Assembly: GCA_927433595.1 (NCBI GenBank)
Contig: CAKMJY010000013.1
Location: forward strand, 1 to 34,598
From: an uncultured Acholeplasmatales bacterium
Lineage (GTDB): Bacteria > Bacillota_I > Bacilli_A > Acholeplasmatales > UBA5453
DNA length: 34,598 bases
Direction of reading: 5' to 3'
Part shown: piece after piece, positions 1 through 10,183 of the stretch
Numbering within the stretch: the stretch's first letter is position 1
Layout: every line of letters begins with the position of its first letter
The notes under the pieces: generated by a model
Databases searched by the model: none
Told to the model about the DNA's origin: nothing
The model's input: the letters and a program-made list of their open reading frames with translations, nothing else
Position numbers and translations under genes: made by a program

Positions 1-159
1 ATTACCGCCACCAACAACGATACCGATATCGATACCTAAGTCTTTGACGTCTTTGATTTCTTTGGCTAATTTCATCACAGTTTGTGGGTCAATCCCATGT
101 TCTGTGTGTCCTTTTAAAGCTTCACCACTCATTTTCAGTAATACGCGTTTATAGCTCAT
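1..159 (-). CDS. pyrH: UMP kinase, N-terminal part (truncated by window edge)
   Basis: Minus-strand translation [53 protein letters not shown] matches the UMP kinase N-terminus; adjacent to tsf as usual. Confidence 0.93.
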   Translation of the reverse strand, partial: MSYKRVLLKMSGEALKGHTEHGIDPQTVMKLAKEIKDVKDLGIDIGIVVGGGN

Positions 160-205
160 GAATACCACCTCGACTGATAGATTTTTTTTAATTAATTTAG
201 TTGAA

Positions 206-1099
206 TTACGCTCTAACTTGTTCCATAACTTCTTTAGCGAAGTCAGTTTCTTTCTTCTCAATACCTTCGCCAATTTCTAGACGGATGAATGATACGACTT
301 CAGATTTTGAATTCTTAACGTATTGTTCAACGGTTTCGTCTGGATTTTTAACGAATGGTTGGTTTAGTAAGCAAATTTCTTTTAATTGCTTGTTTAAGCG
401 GCCTTCAACCATCTTTTCTAAGATGTTTTGTGGTTTTGGTTTAGCTTCTTTTGAGTTTTCTTCAATTGCTTGGTGAAGTAAAATGTCTTTTTCTTTCGCA
501 ATGAAGTCAGCTGAGATTTGTGTTTGGTCTAGGTATAAAGGTTTTTGTGCAGCGACATGCATGGCAATGTCTTTTGCTACAGCGTCATCGCCACCATTTA
601 ATAATGCTAATGATACGATTCTACCACCCATATGTCTATAAGCACCAAATAATTGGCTTGCTTGTTTAGTGACTCTAGTGACACGTCTTAATGTGATTTT
701 TTCACCGATGGTTGCAGTTGCTTCTGATAATAAAACTTCAACAGTTTTACCATCAACGGTTGCTGCTAGGGCTTCTTCAGTTGAAGTTGCACCACTTAAT
801 AAGATGGTTTGACCAACTTTATCTAATAAACTTAAGAACTTGTCGTTTTTTGCAACGAAGTCTGTTTCTGAGTTTAATTCATATAAAACTGCTACATCAC
901 CGTCTACGACAAAGTTACATAGACCTTCTGCTGCAATTCTATCCGCTTTTTTAGCTGCTTTTGCAATCCCTTTTTCTCTTAAATAGGTAACTGCTGCTTC
1001 CATATCGCCATTGGTTTGTTCTAATGCTTTTTTGCAATCAAGCATACCCGCGCCAGTAGCTTCTCTTAATTCTTTTACTTGTTGTGCAGTAACTGCCAT
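206..1099 (-). CDS. tsf: Elongation factor Ts
   Basis: [44 protein letters not shown] is the classic EF-Ts N-terminus. Confidence 0.98.
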   Translation of the reverse strand: MAVTAQQVKELREATGAGMLDCKKALEQTNGDMEAAVTYLREKGIAKAAKKADRIAAEGLCNFVVDGDVAVLYELNSETDFVAKNDKFLSLLDKVGQTILLSGATSTEEALAATVDGKTVEVLLSEATATIGEKITLRRVTRVTKQASQLFGAYRHMGGRIVSLALLNGGDDAVAKDIAMHVAAQKPLYLDQTQISADFIAKEKDILLHQAIEENSKEAKPKPQNILEKMVEGRLNKQLKEICLLNQPFVKNPDETVEQYVKNSKSEVVSFIRLEIGEGIEKKETDFAKEVMEQVRA

Positions 1100-1193
1100 G
1101 TTTGTATCCTCCTAATGTCAATTATATTATATACTATTTTCTATCATTTTTATGAAATAAAAGGGATGAATTAACATCCCTAAAATTTACCTT

Positions 1194-2150
1194 TTACTTT
1201 AAAGCTTCTAGTAAATCCGCTTTCTTCATGGTTTCATATCCAGGAACATTCTTTTCTTTTGCAAGATCACGTAATTCACTTGTTTTTTTAGCAGCTAAGT
1301 CAGAAGAACCTGCAGCTGGTGCTTGTTGGTCTCTTCTTACATAAGGTTTTCTATCTGAGTTATTGTTGTTGTATTCTTTTTTAGGACGTCTTGGACGTTC
1401 TTTGTTTTCAACATTTCTTGAAGCTTCTTGCATGTTGACTTCTTCAGAATCTTCAAACTTTTCAACAACACCACCTTGAGCTTCGATAACAGCGTTACCC
1501 ATAACCCAAGTGATTAATTTAACCGCTCTAATAGCGTCATCATTTGCTGGAATTACATAGTCAACGTCATCTGGATCACAGTTTGTATCAACGATACCGA
1601 ATACTGGGATATTTAAGATGCGTGCTTCTAAGATTGCATTTCTTTCTTTACGTGGGTCAACAACGAAAATTGCCTCAGGCACTTTTTGCATGTCTTTAAT
1701 ACCACCTAAGAATTTTTCTAATCTTTCTCTTTCCTTCTTAAGACCGATAACTTCTTTTTTAGGTAACACTTCAAATGTACCTGCAGTTTCCATTTCGTAT
1801 AAGTCTTTTAGACGTTTGATTCTACGACGGATGGTCTTGAAGTTTGTTAAAGTACCACCTAACCATCTTTGATCAACATAATAGTGACCAGTTCTAGCGG
1901 CTTCCTCTTTTACAGCTTCTTGAGCTTGTTTTTTAGTACCTACGAATAGTACTTTACCACCATTTGACGCGATTGCAAATAGTGCTTGGTATGCCTTTTC
2001 GATAGACTCAGCGGTCTTCTTAAGGTCGATGATGTAAATGCCGTTACGTGCTGTGTAGATGTAACGTGACATTTTAGGGTTCCATCTTCTAGTCGCATGA
2101 CCGAAGTGTACGCCTGATTCAAGTAATTGTTTCATTGAAACGACTGACAT
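1194..2150 (-). CDS. rpsB: 30S ribosomal protein S2 with a C-terminal Rho_N/SAP-like extension
   Basis: [46 protein letters not shown]; start chosen at the internal ATG after AGGAAAG rather than the ORF-track start. Confidence 0.97.
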   Translation of the reverse strand: MSVVSMKQLLESGVHFGHATRRWNPKMSRYIYTARNGIYIIDLKKTAESIEKAYQALFAIASNGGKVLFVGTKKQAQEAVKEEAARTGHYYVDQRWLGGTLTNFKTIRRRIKRLKDLYEMETAGTFEVLPKKEVIGLKKERERLEKFLGGIKDMQKVPEAIFVVDPRKERNAILEARILNIPVFGIVDTNCDPDDVDYVIPANDDAIRAVKLITWVMGNAVIEAQGGVVEKFEDSEEVNMQEASRNVENKERPRRPKKEYNNNNSDRKPYVRRDQQAPAAGSSDLAAKKTSELRDLAKEKNVPGYETMKKADLLEALK

Positions 2151-2270
2151 TTTTCTTTCCTCCATTTGTTATTTTTTTTCCTCTGCCTGACATACATCAT
2201 TTCAACCACCCTTTAGGGCACCTGGTAAATGACTGTTCAAGCATGTGTATTTTAATGCCTTATTAACTAT
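2151..2270 (-). promoter_or_regulatory. Structured 5' leader of rpsB (candidate S2 autoregulatory leader)
   Basis: Minus strand TCATTTaCCAggtgCCCTaaAGGGtGGttgAAATGA forms a long hairpin between a likely promoter and the rpsB start. Confidence 0.45.
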
Positions 2271-2327
2271 ATCATATTTTATATGGGATTACAACCATTT
2301 TTAACCTGAACTGATGTTTTTTTAAGA

Positions 2328-4301
2328 TTAATCTTGATACTTTTCAAACCAGTTTGTGATTTCATTCAAACGTTTGAGCCTTGCTTGTGGTTTTCCACCT
2401 CTAGATAAATCGTGGTTTTCACCTTTAAACCAAACGAGTTTTGTGTCCACTTGATTGGTTTTTAAGACACTATAAAACTGCATCGCTTGTTCGATTGGAC
2501 AGCGATAATCTTCATCTGAATGGATGAATAATAATGGTGTTTTAACGTTCATCGCGTATTTCAGTGGGGATTGTGCCCATAGTTTGTCTGTATCAAGTAA
2601 TGGGTGACCATCTGTTTGGTCTTTAGCAAAGTAAAAACCAATGTCAGATGTACCGTAAAATGAAATCCAGTTGGATATACTTCTTTGTGTGGCAGCTGCT
2701 TTAAAACGGTCTGTATGGGATACAATCCAGTTTGTCATAAACCCACCATATGACCCACCTGTTACAAACACTTGTTTTTGATCGATTTGTGGGAATCTCT
2801 TTAACACCAAATCGGTAAAGTCCATGATGTCTTCATAATCGATGGTGCCATATTTACCTCTGATATCGGCAAATGCATCCCCTTTGCCATCTGAACCTCT
2901 TGGGTTACAAAAAAACACCACATAACCCATGTTAGCCCATACTTGCATTTCATGGTAATAAACCTTGCCATAAATGGTTTTTGGTCCACCATGAATATCT
3001 AAAATTGCCGGGTAGGTTTTAGATTTGTCAAAATCCTCAGGTAATAAGACAAAGCCTTTAACGGTATGTGTCTTTTTATCTAGTTCAATGGTCTTCGGTT
3101 TAGCCACGTAATAATTAGCCATTGCCTTACGATTGAATGAGGTAAAAGGCATCAGTTTGAACCTATTTAAATCCAGTACATAAAGTTCTTGAAGCTTTTG
3201 TCTATAAAGCCCTGCTAACAACAATTTATCATTCACGAATGTAAACCCATCGATTGATCCATCCATTTTGTATAAAGGCTCTAATACGCGATTTTTCGTT
3301 AATTTATTTAAGGTGATATGGTCATCTGTGGTTGTTAAGAAATAAAGGGCATCTTTAGAAAAACCACTTTGATTCCCACCCAATCTAACATCACTACCTA
3401 AGGCATTACCAATTGAATCAAACATCTCATAAAACAATTCAAAATCATTGTCTTTTAGTGTATAAAAACTAGGGTTTTGATTAAGCCCGAAAGTCTTCAT
3501 ATCGGTTGCTGCTATTAGTAGTAAATCGTCTAATTCATATAAATCAGAGATTTCGAAAGCTTTGCCATTATAGAGTGTGGTTGTAACCCCATTTATTAAA
3601 TCATATGCATATAAATCTGAGGATAACGAACGTGCATTTTCAAACTCAAATCCAAAGTAATAAAGCGTTGTTTTATCTCGACTTACTAAGAAACCATCGA
3701 CTGTAAAGTTACCCGATACCAAAGGTTTAATGGACCCATCCACAGTTGAATAAATGAACAAGTGGTCTCTTTCATTTGCTGTAAAACCTGCACCGTTAAA
3801 ATAAAATGGTAAGTCTGTAATATCTTCATAAAGACTTGATTTTTTCATGTCTTTAATTAAGTCTTTTCGTTCGCCATCTTCAAGCTGATATAGCTTGCTG
3901 GTTTGTGGTGTAAAAGACCCTTGAAGTAAGAGTTTATCCCCCAGGACTTTAACAATCGAAAATGGTGCATTAAACTGATACGCCTTCTCTAACTTTTCGG
4001 TTGAAAATGTATATCTATAATAGATGGATTTAAAGTCTTTTTTATCTTTTTCTTCTTGTTTAGTTTTGGTATAAGGCATTAAAATAGTATCATCTGTTTC
4101 AAATATAAAAGAAGATGTGTCTTTTAATTTTAAAGCACGTTTTTTCATCAAACCATCTGTATAGAATAACTCATAGTCATACTTGTTTTTTTCTAAATTA
4201 GGTTTGCTTGCTAAAAAGGCCGCAAGACGCCCTGATTCATTGGATTTAAGTTGTGAAATGAACTTATATTCTAAGAATCGTTCATGTGTGATTTTTTTCA
4301 T
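2328..4301 (-). CDS. S9 family peptidase (prolyl oligopeptidase/acylaminoacyl-peptidase-like)
   Basis: C-terminal alpha/beta hydrolase with HGGPKTIYG, GGSYGGFMTNW (nucleophile Ser), DEDYRCPIEQ and GENHDLSRGG; start set at MKKITHERFLEYKF after a good RBS. Confidence 0.9.
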   Translation of the reverse strand: MKKITHERFLEYKFISQLKSNESGRLAAFLASKPNLEKNKYDYELFYTDGLMKKRALKLKDTSSFIFETDDTILMPYTKTKQEEKDKKDFKSIYYRYTFSTEKLEKAYQFNAPFSIVKVLGDKLLLQGSFTPQTSKLYQLEDGERKDLIKDMKKSSLYEDITDLPFYFNGAGFTANERDHLFIYSTVDGSIKPLVSGNFTVDGFLVSRDKTTLYYFGFEFENARSLSSDLYAYDLINGVTTTLYNGKAFEISDLYELDDLLLIAATDMKTFGLNQNPSFYTLKDNDFELFYEMFDSIGNALGSDVRLGGNQSGFSKDALYFLTTTDDHITLNKLTKNRVLEPLYKMDGSIDGFTFVNDKLLLAGLYRQKLQELYVLDLNRFKLMPFTSFNRKAMANYYVAKPKTIELDKKTHTVKGFVLLPEDFDKSKTYPAILDIHGGPKTIYGKVYYHEMQVWANMGYVVFFCNPRGSDGKGDAFADIRGKYGTIDYEDIMDFTDLVLKRFPQIDQKQVFVTGGSYGGFMTNWIVSHTDRFKAAATQRSISNWISFYGTSDIGFYFAKDQTDGHPLLDTDKLWAQSPLKYAMNVKTPLLFIHSDEDYRCPIEQAMQFYSVLKTNQVDTKLVWFKGENHDLSRGGKPQARLKRLNEITNWFEKYQD

Positions 4302-4356
4302 ATAAAGCCCTCCATTTTTGTTATATTTTACCACAAAACACCCATTATATATAAAA

Positions 4357-4384
4357 ATAAAACGCTTAATCGCGTTTTACCTTT
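4357..4384 (-). terminator. Rho-independent terminator downstream of the ECF S-component
   Basis: Minus strand AAAACGCgattaaGCGTTTT followed by ATTTTTATAT. Confidence 0.75.
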
Positions 4385-4390
4385 AGATAC

Positions 4391-4927
4391 TTATATACTT
4401 GAATAACGTTTATCTCCTAATAATTGATAGTAACTCAATTCTTTGTTTAATATGATGTAGATGGGTTGATAAAGCACCCCAACCGACAATGCCCCAGAGA
4501 TTGCCATCATAAATTCAAATGGTAAGTCATTTAAGAAATAAAGCCATATTGGATAACCAAATGTATAGCTTGCAAACGGTATAAAAATGATGCCATATAT
4601 AAAGCCAAATAAGAATGCAAATGAGGCAAGTGATATTGCCGATTCAAACTTCTTGAAAATAGTCGATAAAAGTATTGGTATTAAACTCCAGCCCATCATC
4701 ATAGGTATCACCATATGAACCATCAGTGTCCCATTATAGATATTATCCATTAACGTATGTAAGACCGCAATAAAAAGCGTCTTTTTAAAGCCTAATACTC
4801 TAGTATACAGGATCATCAAAAATACGGTTAATTGAATATTTGGGATAAAGGCTAATACTTGTTCGACACTAAATATGATGCCCGTAAATATGGCAATGAT
4901 AGATAGGTCAAAAATACTTTTTTTCAA
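4391..4927 (-). CDS. ECF transporter S component (probably cobalamin-related)
   Basis: Six-TM small membrane protein; two-gene operon with a DUF4430 lipoprotein downstream of a cobalamin riboswitch. Confidence 0.75.
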   Translation of the reverse strand: MKKSIFDLSIIAIFTGIIFSVEQVLAFIPNIQLTVFLMILYTRVLGFKKTLFIAVLHTLMDNIYNGTLMVHMVIPMMMGWSLIPILLSTIFKKFESAISLASFAFLFGFIYGIIFIPFASYTFGYPIWLYFLNDLPFEFMMAISGALSVGVLYQPIYIILNKELSYYQLLGDKRYSSI

Positions 4928-4928
4928 T

Positions 4929-5321
4929 CTAAGACCAGCTTTCTAATTTAAACGCTAATACGTCATCCGCCTGAACTAAGTAATCACTCACACCAACCAT
5001 AGAAGACTCACCATTGACATAAAATGAAATGTATTCTTGTCCTTCTGGGGTTAGGGTATGTGTTTGATAACTTAACGCGGTTAACATCTTACCGAATGAA
5101 TATGTTTCAAAGGTTGGTTCAAAATATTCAACCAACAGTGCTTCTGCACTTGAGTTTAAGGCAATTTCGAATGTGCCTTCATAAAGTAATGTACCATCAT
5201 ACAGTTCCACTGTTACGGATATTTCATCACCCTTTTCAGGTGTTGGTTGGCAACCCATTAGACCAACGACAACCATTAGCGTCAATAATAAGACACTCAA
5301 ACGTTTTAATACTTTTGACAT
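4929..5321 (-). CDS. DUF4430 (transcobalamin C-terminal-like) lipoprotein
   Basis: MSKVLKRLSVLLLTLMVVVGLMGCQP lipobox signal peptide, then a small beta-rich domain ending YLVQADDVLAFKLESWS typical of DUF4430; start at ATG 5321. Confidence 0.75.
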   Translation of the reverse strand: MSKVLKRLSVLLLTLMVVVGLMGCQPTPEKGDEISVTVELYDGTLLYEGTFEIALNSSAEALLVEYFEPTFETYSFGKMLTALSYQTHTLTPEGQEYISFYVNGESSMVGVSDYLVQADDVLAFKLESWS

Positions 5322-5352
5322 TGTTTTCTCCTCCAGCCTACAGTCAATTAAA

Positions 5353-5388
5353 TAAAAAAAATCTATACCTGGTATAAGGGTATAGATA
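5353..5388 (-). terminator. Terminator / expression platform of the cobalamin riboswitch
   Basis: Minus strand ATCTATACCcttataccAGGTATAGAT followed by TTTTTTTAT, between aptamer and lipoprotein start. Confidence 0.8.
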
Positions 5389-5409
5389 AATATCTTTAAA
5401 AAAAAATAT

Positions 5410-5600
5410 TTGTCATACACGCATCACCCAGGCGGTACTTATATCAGTATAGGTAGGTCTACCGGCTCGACTTCATCCTTTTCACACCTTCCCGCTATGT
5501 TGCAGTGGTATACTCGTGAATTGTCCATCTTACGGTTGCTGGGGCAGCGAAAGCTTTTACTTTCTTCCCTGTTATGTGCTAGGCACACCTAATACCTCAT
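5410..5600 (-). promoter_or_regulatory. Cobalamin (B12) riboswitch
   Basis: Minus strand has GCTGCCCCAGCAACCGTAA, ACCACTGCAACATAGCGGGAAGGTG, GGATGAAGTCGAGCCGGTAGACCTACCT, the conserved B12-box/core elements. Confidence 0.92.
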
Positions 5601-5702
5601 TTAGTATACTTTCATTATAGGTTAAAAAAACCAATCTGACAACAGAATTATACAAAATTATTACAATTAGTGTTAAAATGCCTTGGTTAAGCCAAATAAA
5701 TA

Positions 5703-6146
5703 TTACTTATCGGTACTACCAAACCCGCTTATACGCTTTTCATCGACCGTTTCATCGTCATCGGTCTTCAAATACGTGATGAAAATACCTTGAGCAATAC
5801 GTTCGTATTTCTCGATTGTTTGTGGGTTGTTACCAAAGTTATATATAGGGATCATAATGTGACCTTCATTGCCTGGACTATTGTAATAGTCTTGGTCAAT
5901 GACCCCAACATTATTAGCAAGCATGAGTTGTTTTTTTAACCCTAGACTGCTTCTTGGGAACACCAACATCACTTCGTTATCCTGCATCGATACTTTTAAT
6001 CCAGTTGGTACTTTTTTGATTTCACCAGGTTGGATTAAAACTTCTTCAACAGAAGCTAGATCGTACCCAGCTGAATGCGATGTGCTTCTTTTCGGTAAAT
6101 CAAATGATTCTTGTTGATAGGCTGTGATTTTTTCAAATTTTCTCAT
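5703..6146 (-). CDS. dut: dUTP diphosphatase (deoxyuridine 5'-triphosphate nucleotidohydrolase)
   Basis: HSAGYDLAS, FPRSSLGLK, NNVGVIDQDYYN, ERIAQGIF and C-terminal RISGFGSTDK motifs of trimeric dUTPases. Confidence 0.93.
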   Translation of the reverse strand: MRKFEKITAYQQESFDLPKRSTSHSAGYDLASVEEVLIQPGEIKKVPTGLKVSMQDNEVMLVFPRSSLGLKKQLMLANNVGVIDQDYYNSPGNEGHIMIPIYNFGNNPQTIEKYERIAQGIFITYLKTDDDETVDEKRISGFGSTDK

Positions 6147-6666
6147 GTAGATACTCCCTTAAAATGTATTTTAGGACTTCGTTTTCTCGTCTTAATGTCG
6201 AAAACGGGTGCACACCTCTTATGCCATTGATGATTCTATTTTCAATGATTTTATCGTTATGTTGGATGACCTCTTTTATGTTTACCCAAGCTGGTTCTAA
6301 TCCAAAGGCTTGTTCATAATCTTCTAATTGTTTAGGTACTTGTTGATCGATACTGGCAAAAAAGTAATGGCTTTTTTGGTAGAGTACAGACCCATTTTCA
6401 TTGAGTCTTAACTCTTCTATATAACCAATAGGCTTTATCTCTTTGATGGACAAACCCATTTCTTCTCTCAGTTCTCTATCCAAAGCGACTTCAAAGTCTT
6501 CATCATCGATGCCACCACCAGGTGTCATATAGTCATCAAACTTTCTTGAGTAAGCCATTAAGATATTAAACCCATCGAGAATGATGGCTCTTGCCGTCAT
6601 TCTTTCTTGGGTAATGGGTAAGTCTTTTGTTCTTTCATCTAGGATGATATCTGCAATTTTGTTCAT
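6133..6666 (-). CDS. NUDIX hydrolase
   Basis: NUDIX box GGGIDDEDFEVALDRELREEMGLSI. Confidence 0.88.
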   Translation of the reverse strand: MNKIADIILDERTKDLPITQERMTARAIILDGFNILMAYSRKFDDYMTPGGGIDDEDFEVALDRELREEMGLSIKEIKPIGYIEELRLNENGSVLYQKSHYFFASIDQQVPKQLEDYEQAFGLEPAWVNIKEVIQHNDKIIENRIINGIRGVHPFSTLRRENEVLKYILREYLHEKI

Positions 6667-7577
6667 TTTTTCGCTCTAGGGTGACTTTCTTTATAAAGTT
6701 GTCTCACTTTTTCTGTGGTGAGATGGGTGTAGATTTGTGTGGTCTTTAGATGTTCATGACCTAAAAGTTCTTGAACCACTCTTAAGTCTGCTCCATGATT
6801 TAATAATGTGCTGGCAAACGAATGCCTTAACATGTGTGGTGAGATTTTTATATATTCACCGGCATCATTGAATAACTGATTTAAGATGACCCTTAACCCA
6901 CGTGGGGTTAGATTACCACCTTTATAGTTAATGAATAGTAATTTAGAGGATAATGTATCGCCTTTAGCAAGGAGTATTGGTCTCGTATAAGTGATATAAC
7001 TTCTCAGTTGATCGACCAATTTATCGTGGAGGATCACATAGCGATCTTTTGAGCCTTTACCGTGAATTAGTAATCTCTTTGACCCTAGTTCAACCGATTG
7101 AATGTCAATATTACATAACTCACTGGCACGAATGCCTGTTGAATAGAGTAAATCAAAAATTAGGTAGTTTCTAATGCCTAACGGTTTTTTCGTATCAATC
7201 GATTGATATATCAAATCGATTTCTTTATCCGATACCACCTTAGGTAGTCTTTTTTCTACCTTAGGTGCTTTTAGAGCTAAAGTGATATTGATATCAATAT
7301 GACCAACTCTATAGTGGTACTTATAAAATGCTTTTAAAGCCGATAATTTTCTCGCAATCGATTTATTGGCATATTTTTTACCACTTAAGTGGTTAAAGTA
7401 GTGCCCAAATATACGTTCTCTTTTAATGTCTAATAGGTTATCACCGAAGCCTTCATTTTGGACAAAGGAAAGAAAGTCAGTAATATCGGTTAGATAGCTT
7501 CTAACCGTTAATGCTGAATATTGTTTTTCGTTTTCAATGTAGTCCTTAAATTGTTGTAAGGCGGCTTCGTTTGTCAT
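6663..7577 (-). CDS. Tyrosine recombinase XerC/XerD family
   Basis: Catalytic residues in TGIRASELCN, HMLRHSFAST, LGHEHLKTTQIYTHL. Confidence 0.9.
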   Translation of the reverse strand: MTNEAALQQFKDYIENEKQYSALTVRSYLTDITDFLSFVQNEGFGDNLLDIKRERIFGHYFNHLSGKKYANKSIARKLSALKAFYKYHYRVGHIDINITLALKAPKVEKRLPKVVSDKEIDLIYQSIDTKKPLGIRNYLIFDLLYSTGIRASELCNIDIQSVELGSKRLLIHGKGSKDRYVILHDKLVDQLRSYITYTRPILLAKGDTLSSKLLFINYKGGNLTPRGLRVILNQLFNDAGEYIKISPHMLRHSFASTLLNHGADLRVVQELLGHEHLKTTQIYTHLTTEKVRQLYKESHPRAKK

Positions 7578-7580
7578 AAA

Positions 7581-8855
7581 CTACCCCAGATACGTTTTTA
7601 GTGATTGTTCGGATCTTTCTTTATATAGACGTTTCCTGTCAATTTTCTTATGTTTTGGTAATTCTGGTAAAATGCCTAAGTTGGCATTGATTGGATTAAA
7701 GCTTTTATTTTTTGTTGAAATGTATCTGGCCATCGCACCAATCATCGTATCGGTTGGGAATGGGGTTAATTCAAGGCCATTAATGAGTCTATCCAAATGG
7801 AATGCAGCAGATAAACCGGATGCGGCAGACTCTACATATCCCTCAACCCCTGAGATTTGGCCAGCAACAAACAGATTTGGATATTGCTTAGATTGATAAC
7901 AAGCATTTAAGATATCTGGTGATTCCAAATAGGTATTCATGTGCATGACACCATATCTGATGATCTCAGCATGTTCTAAGCCTGGAATCAATTGAATCAC
8001 TCTTTTTTGTTCGCCCCATTTTAGATTGGTTTGGAAACCAACGATATTAAATAAGCTTTTAGCGGCGTCATCTTGTCTCAGTTGAACAACCGCATAAGGT
8101 TTATTGCCTTCATGTTCTAATCCAACTGGTTTAAGTGGGCCAAACAATAACGTTTCTCTGCCACGCGAAGCCATAATCTCAACTGGCATACAGCCTTCAA
8201 AGACATTGACTTCAAAGTCTTTTAAGCCTGCACGCTCTGCCGACATTAATGCATCATAAAACGTATCATATTGTTCTTTTGTCATCGGACAGTTGATATA
8301 ATCTGAGTCACCTTTATCGTATCGAGATTTAAAATAAGCAATATCATAATTGATGGTGCTTGCGTCAATGATTGGCGCAACCGCATCAAAGAAATGTAGT
8401 CGTTTCGCATCAAATAGTTGTTGAATTTTACCTGATAAGGTATCACTTGTGAGTGGGCCTGAGGCAATAATGGTATAGGCTTCTGTATCAATGTCGGTTA
8501 CTTCATCGTATACCACTTCAATATTGGGGTGACTCGTAATTTTATTCGTCACATACTCACTAAATCCAATACGGTCTACCGCTAAGCTTGAACCAGCTGG
8601 GACTTCTTTTGATAAAGCTGCCTCTAAAATGAGTGACCCAATTTCGATCATCTCTCTTTTAAGCATCCCAACTGCATTAAGTGGGTCATTTGACCTTAAC
8701 GAATTGGAACAGACCAATTCTGCAAACCCGCCTGTTTGGTGGGCAGGTGTCATTTTCTTCGGTCTCATTTCAAATAATCTTACTTTATGTCCTTTGTTTG
8801 CTAGATAATAAGCAGCTTCACTGCCTGCTAAACCAGCACCAATAATATTAATCAT
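7581..8855 (-). CDS. trmFO: Methylenetetrahydrofolate--tRNA-(uracil-5-)-methyltransferase
   Basis: [75 protein letters not shown]. Confidence 0.97.
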   Translation of the reverse strand: MINIIGAGLAGSEAAYYLANKGHKVRLFEMRPKKMTPAHQTGGFAELVCSNSLRSNDPLNAVGMLKREMIEIGSLILEAALSKEVPAGSSLAVDRIGFSEYVTNKITSHPNIEVVYDEVTDIDTEAYTIIASGPLTSDTLSGKIQQLFDAKRLHFFDAVAPIIDASTINYDIAYFKSRYDKGDSDYINCPMTKEQYDTFYDALMSAERAGLKDFEVNVFEGCMPVEIMASRGRETLLFGPLKPVGLEHEGNKPYAVVQLRQDDAAKSLFNIVGFQTNLKWGEQKRVIQLIPGLEHAEIIRYGVMHMNTYLESPDILNACYQSKQYPNLFVAGQISGVEGYVESAASGLSAAFHLDRLINGLELTPFPTDTMIGAMARYISTKNKSFNPINANLGILPELPKHKKIDRKRLYKERSEQSLKTYLG

Positions 8856-9005
8856 ATATCCACGTAATACTCAATCAAGTTGAGTAAATCCTTTCATATA
8901 AAAGTTGTCAATTTAGGCTACAATCATCTCAAAAGATAGTTACTAACTAATAGCTCTCTTTTAATACAGAGTCAACCGCATAAAATCATTATAATTCTTT
9001 TAACC

Positions 9006-9074
9006 AATGTGGGTTTTGTTGTTTTTATAATGTGGGTTTTGTTGTATTTATAATGTGGGTTTTGTTGTTTTTAC
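9006..9074. repeat. Three tandem 23-bp repeats, consensus AATGTGGGTTTTGTTGTTTTTAT
   Basis: Copies at 9006-9028, 9029-9051, 9052-9074; one internal difference in copy 2 and one terminal difference in copy 3. Confidence 0.97.
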
Positions 9075-9188
9075 TTATCCCAACCATTTTCTCGTTATAT
9101 AGATTAGATTTCAAGTGTCTAAACCTATATTCTATTGTTCTTTCTTAAAAACTATTATTATTATATAATATTTACGAGGTGATTATCT

Positions 9189-10157
9189 ATGGCAACCATA
9201 AAAGATGTCGCAAAAAAAGCAAATGTTAGTGTTGCAACCGTATCACGCGTTATTAATCAAAAAGGCTATGTCAACGAAGAAACTAGAGCGCTCGTTGAAA
9301 ATGCCATCAAAGACTTGAACTATATTCCAAATGAATTAGCTCGAAGCCTATTTAACAAACACTCTAAACTGATTGGCGTATTGGTGCCGCATTTCGACAC
9401 CCAATTTTACGCAGAACTCATCGAGGGCATTGAAAATGCGGCGATGAAACTTGGCTATAAAATCATGTTATCTAATACACAAGATAATGCGAAACGTGAA
9501 AAAGATTATATTCACATCTATTCCCAGTATAACATTGATGGCATCATTGTGGCTTCAAATGCGCACAATGTCGAACAATTAATCAAATCTGATTTACCGA
9601 TTGTCACGGTCGACCATATTTTATCTGAAAATATCCCTTCCATTACATCTAACAATATCTTAGGCGGCATCATTGCTGCACAAAGATTAATTTCAGGTGG
9701 TGCAAGGTATATATTAGAACTAAGAGGACCTTCATTCCTTTTAACCGTTTCAGAACGGTCATTAGGCTTTAGACAAGTTTTAGTTCAAAATAACATTCCA
9801 TATATTTCTTATGATGGTGACTTAATCAACCCAGATATTGATGCAATTACGAAAATCATCCAAGACCATCCTGAGATTGACGGTGTATTCGCAACCTCAG
9901 ACTTCTTAGCTATCCATGCTCAAACCATCCTACAAAGAATGGGCAAACAAGTCCCTAAGGATGTTCAGATTGTCGGATTTGATAATATCGTCTATACGAC
10001 TTTAGTATCACCAACCATCACAACCATTGAACAACCAATTAGACGTATGGGTGAGCTTGCTTTAGAATCCTTGGTAAAACTTTTAAACGATGAACCTATT
10101 ACAGATTTCCATAGCGTATTAGACGTTAAATTAATTGAAAGAGAATCGACAAAGTAA
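9189..10157 (+). CDS. LacI family transcriptional regulator (probable sugar-utilisation repressor)
   Basis: MATIKDVAKKANVSVATVSRVINQKGYVNEETRALVENAI is a LacI HTH; periplasmic-binding-like effector domain follows. Confidence 0.93.
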   Translation: MATIKDVAKKANVSVATVSRVINQKGYVNEETRALVENAIKDLNYIPNELARSLFNKHSKLIGVLVPHFDTQFYAELIEGIENAAMKLGYKIMLSNTQDNAKREKDYIHIYSQYNIDGIIVASNAHNVEQLIKSDLPIVTVDHILSENIPSITSNNILGGIIAAQRLISGGARYILELRGPSFLLTVSERSLGFRQVLVQNNIPYISYDGDLINPDIDAITKIIQDHPEIDGVFATSDFLAIHAQTILQRMGKQVPKDVQIVGFDNIVYTTLVSPTITTIEQPIRRMGELALESLVKLLNDEPITDFHSVLDVKLIERESTK

Positions 10158-10183
10158 AAGATGACCGAAGTCATCTTTTTTCT
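10155..10183 (+). terminator. Rho-independent terminator between the convergent LacI and ABC permease genes (possibly bidirectional)
   Basis: AAAAGATGAccgaagTCATCTTTTTTC. Confidence 0.8.

Noticed and set aside
712-954. Antisense ORFs inside tsf, rpsB, gap, pckG, pepF and others in the track
   Set aside because: Overlap well-supported conserved genes, lack RBS and homologous motifs; shadow ORFs.
5410-5592. 60-aa plus-strand ORF in the track
   Set aside because: Lies entirely within the minus-strand cobalamin riboswitch; no RBS or protein-like composition.
6663-7577. XerC-like gene as an integrase of a mobile element
   Set aside because: Translationally coupled in dut-NUDIX-xer-trmFO, adjacent to trmFO as in Firmicutes where xerC follows trmFO; no att repeats or tRNA target seen.
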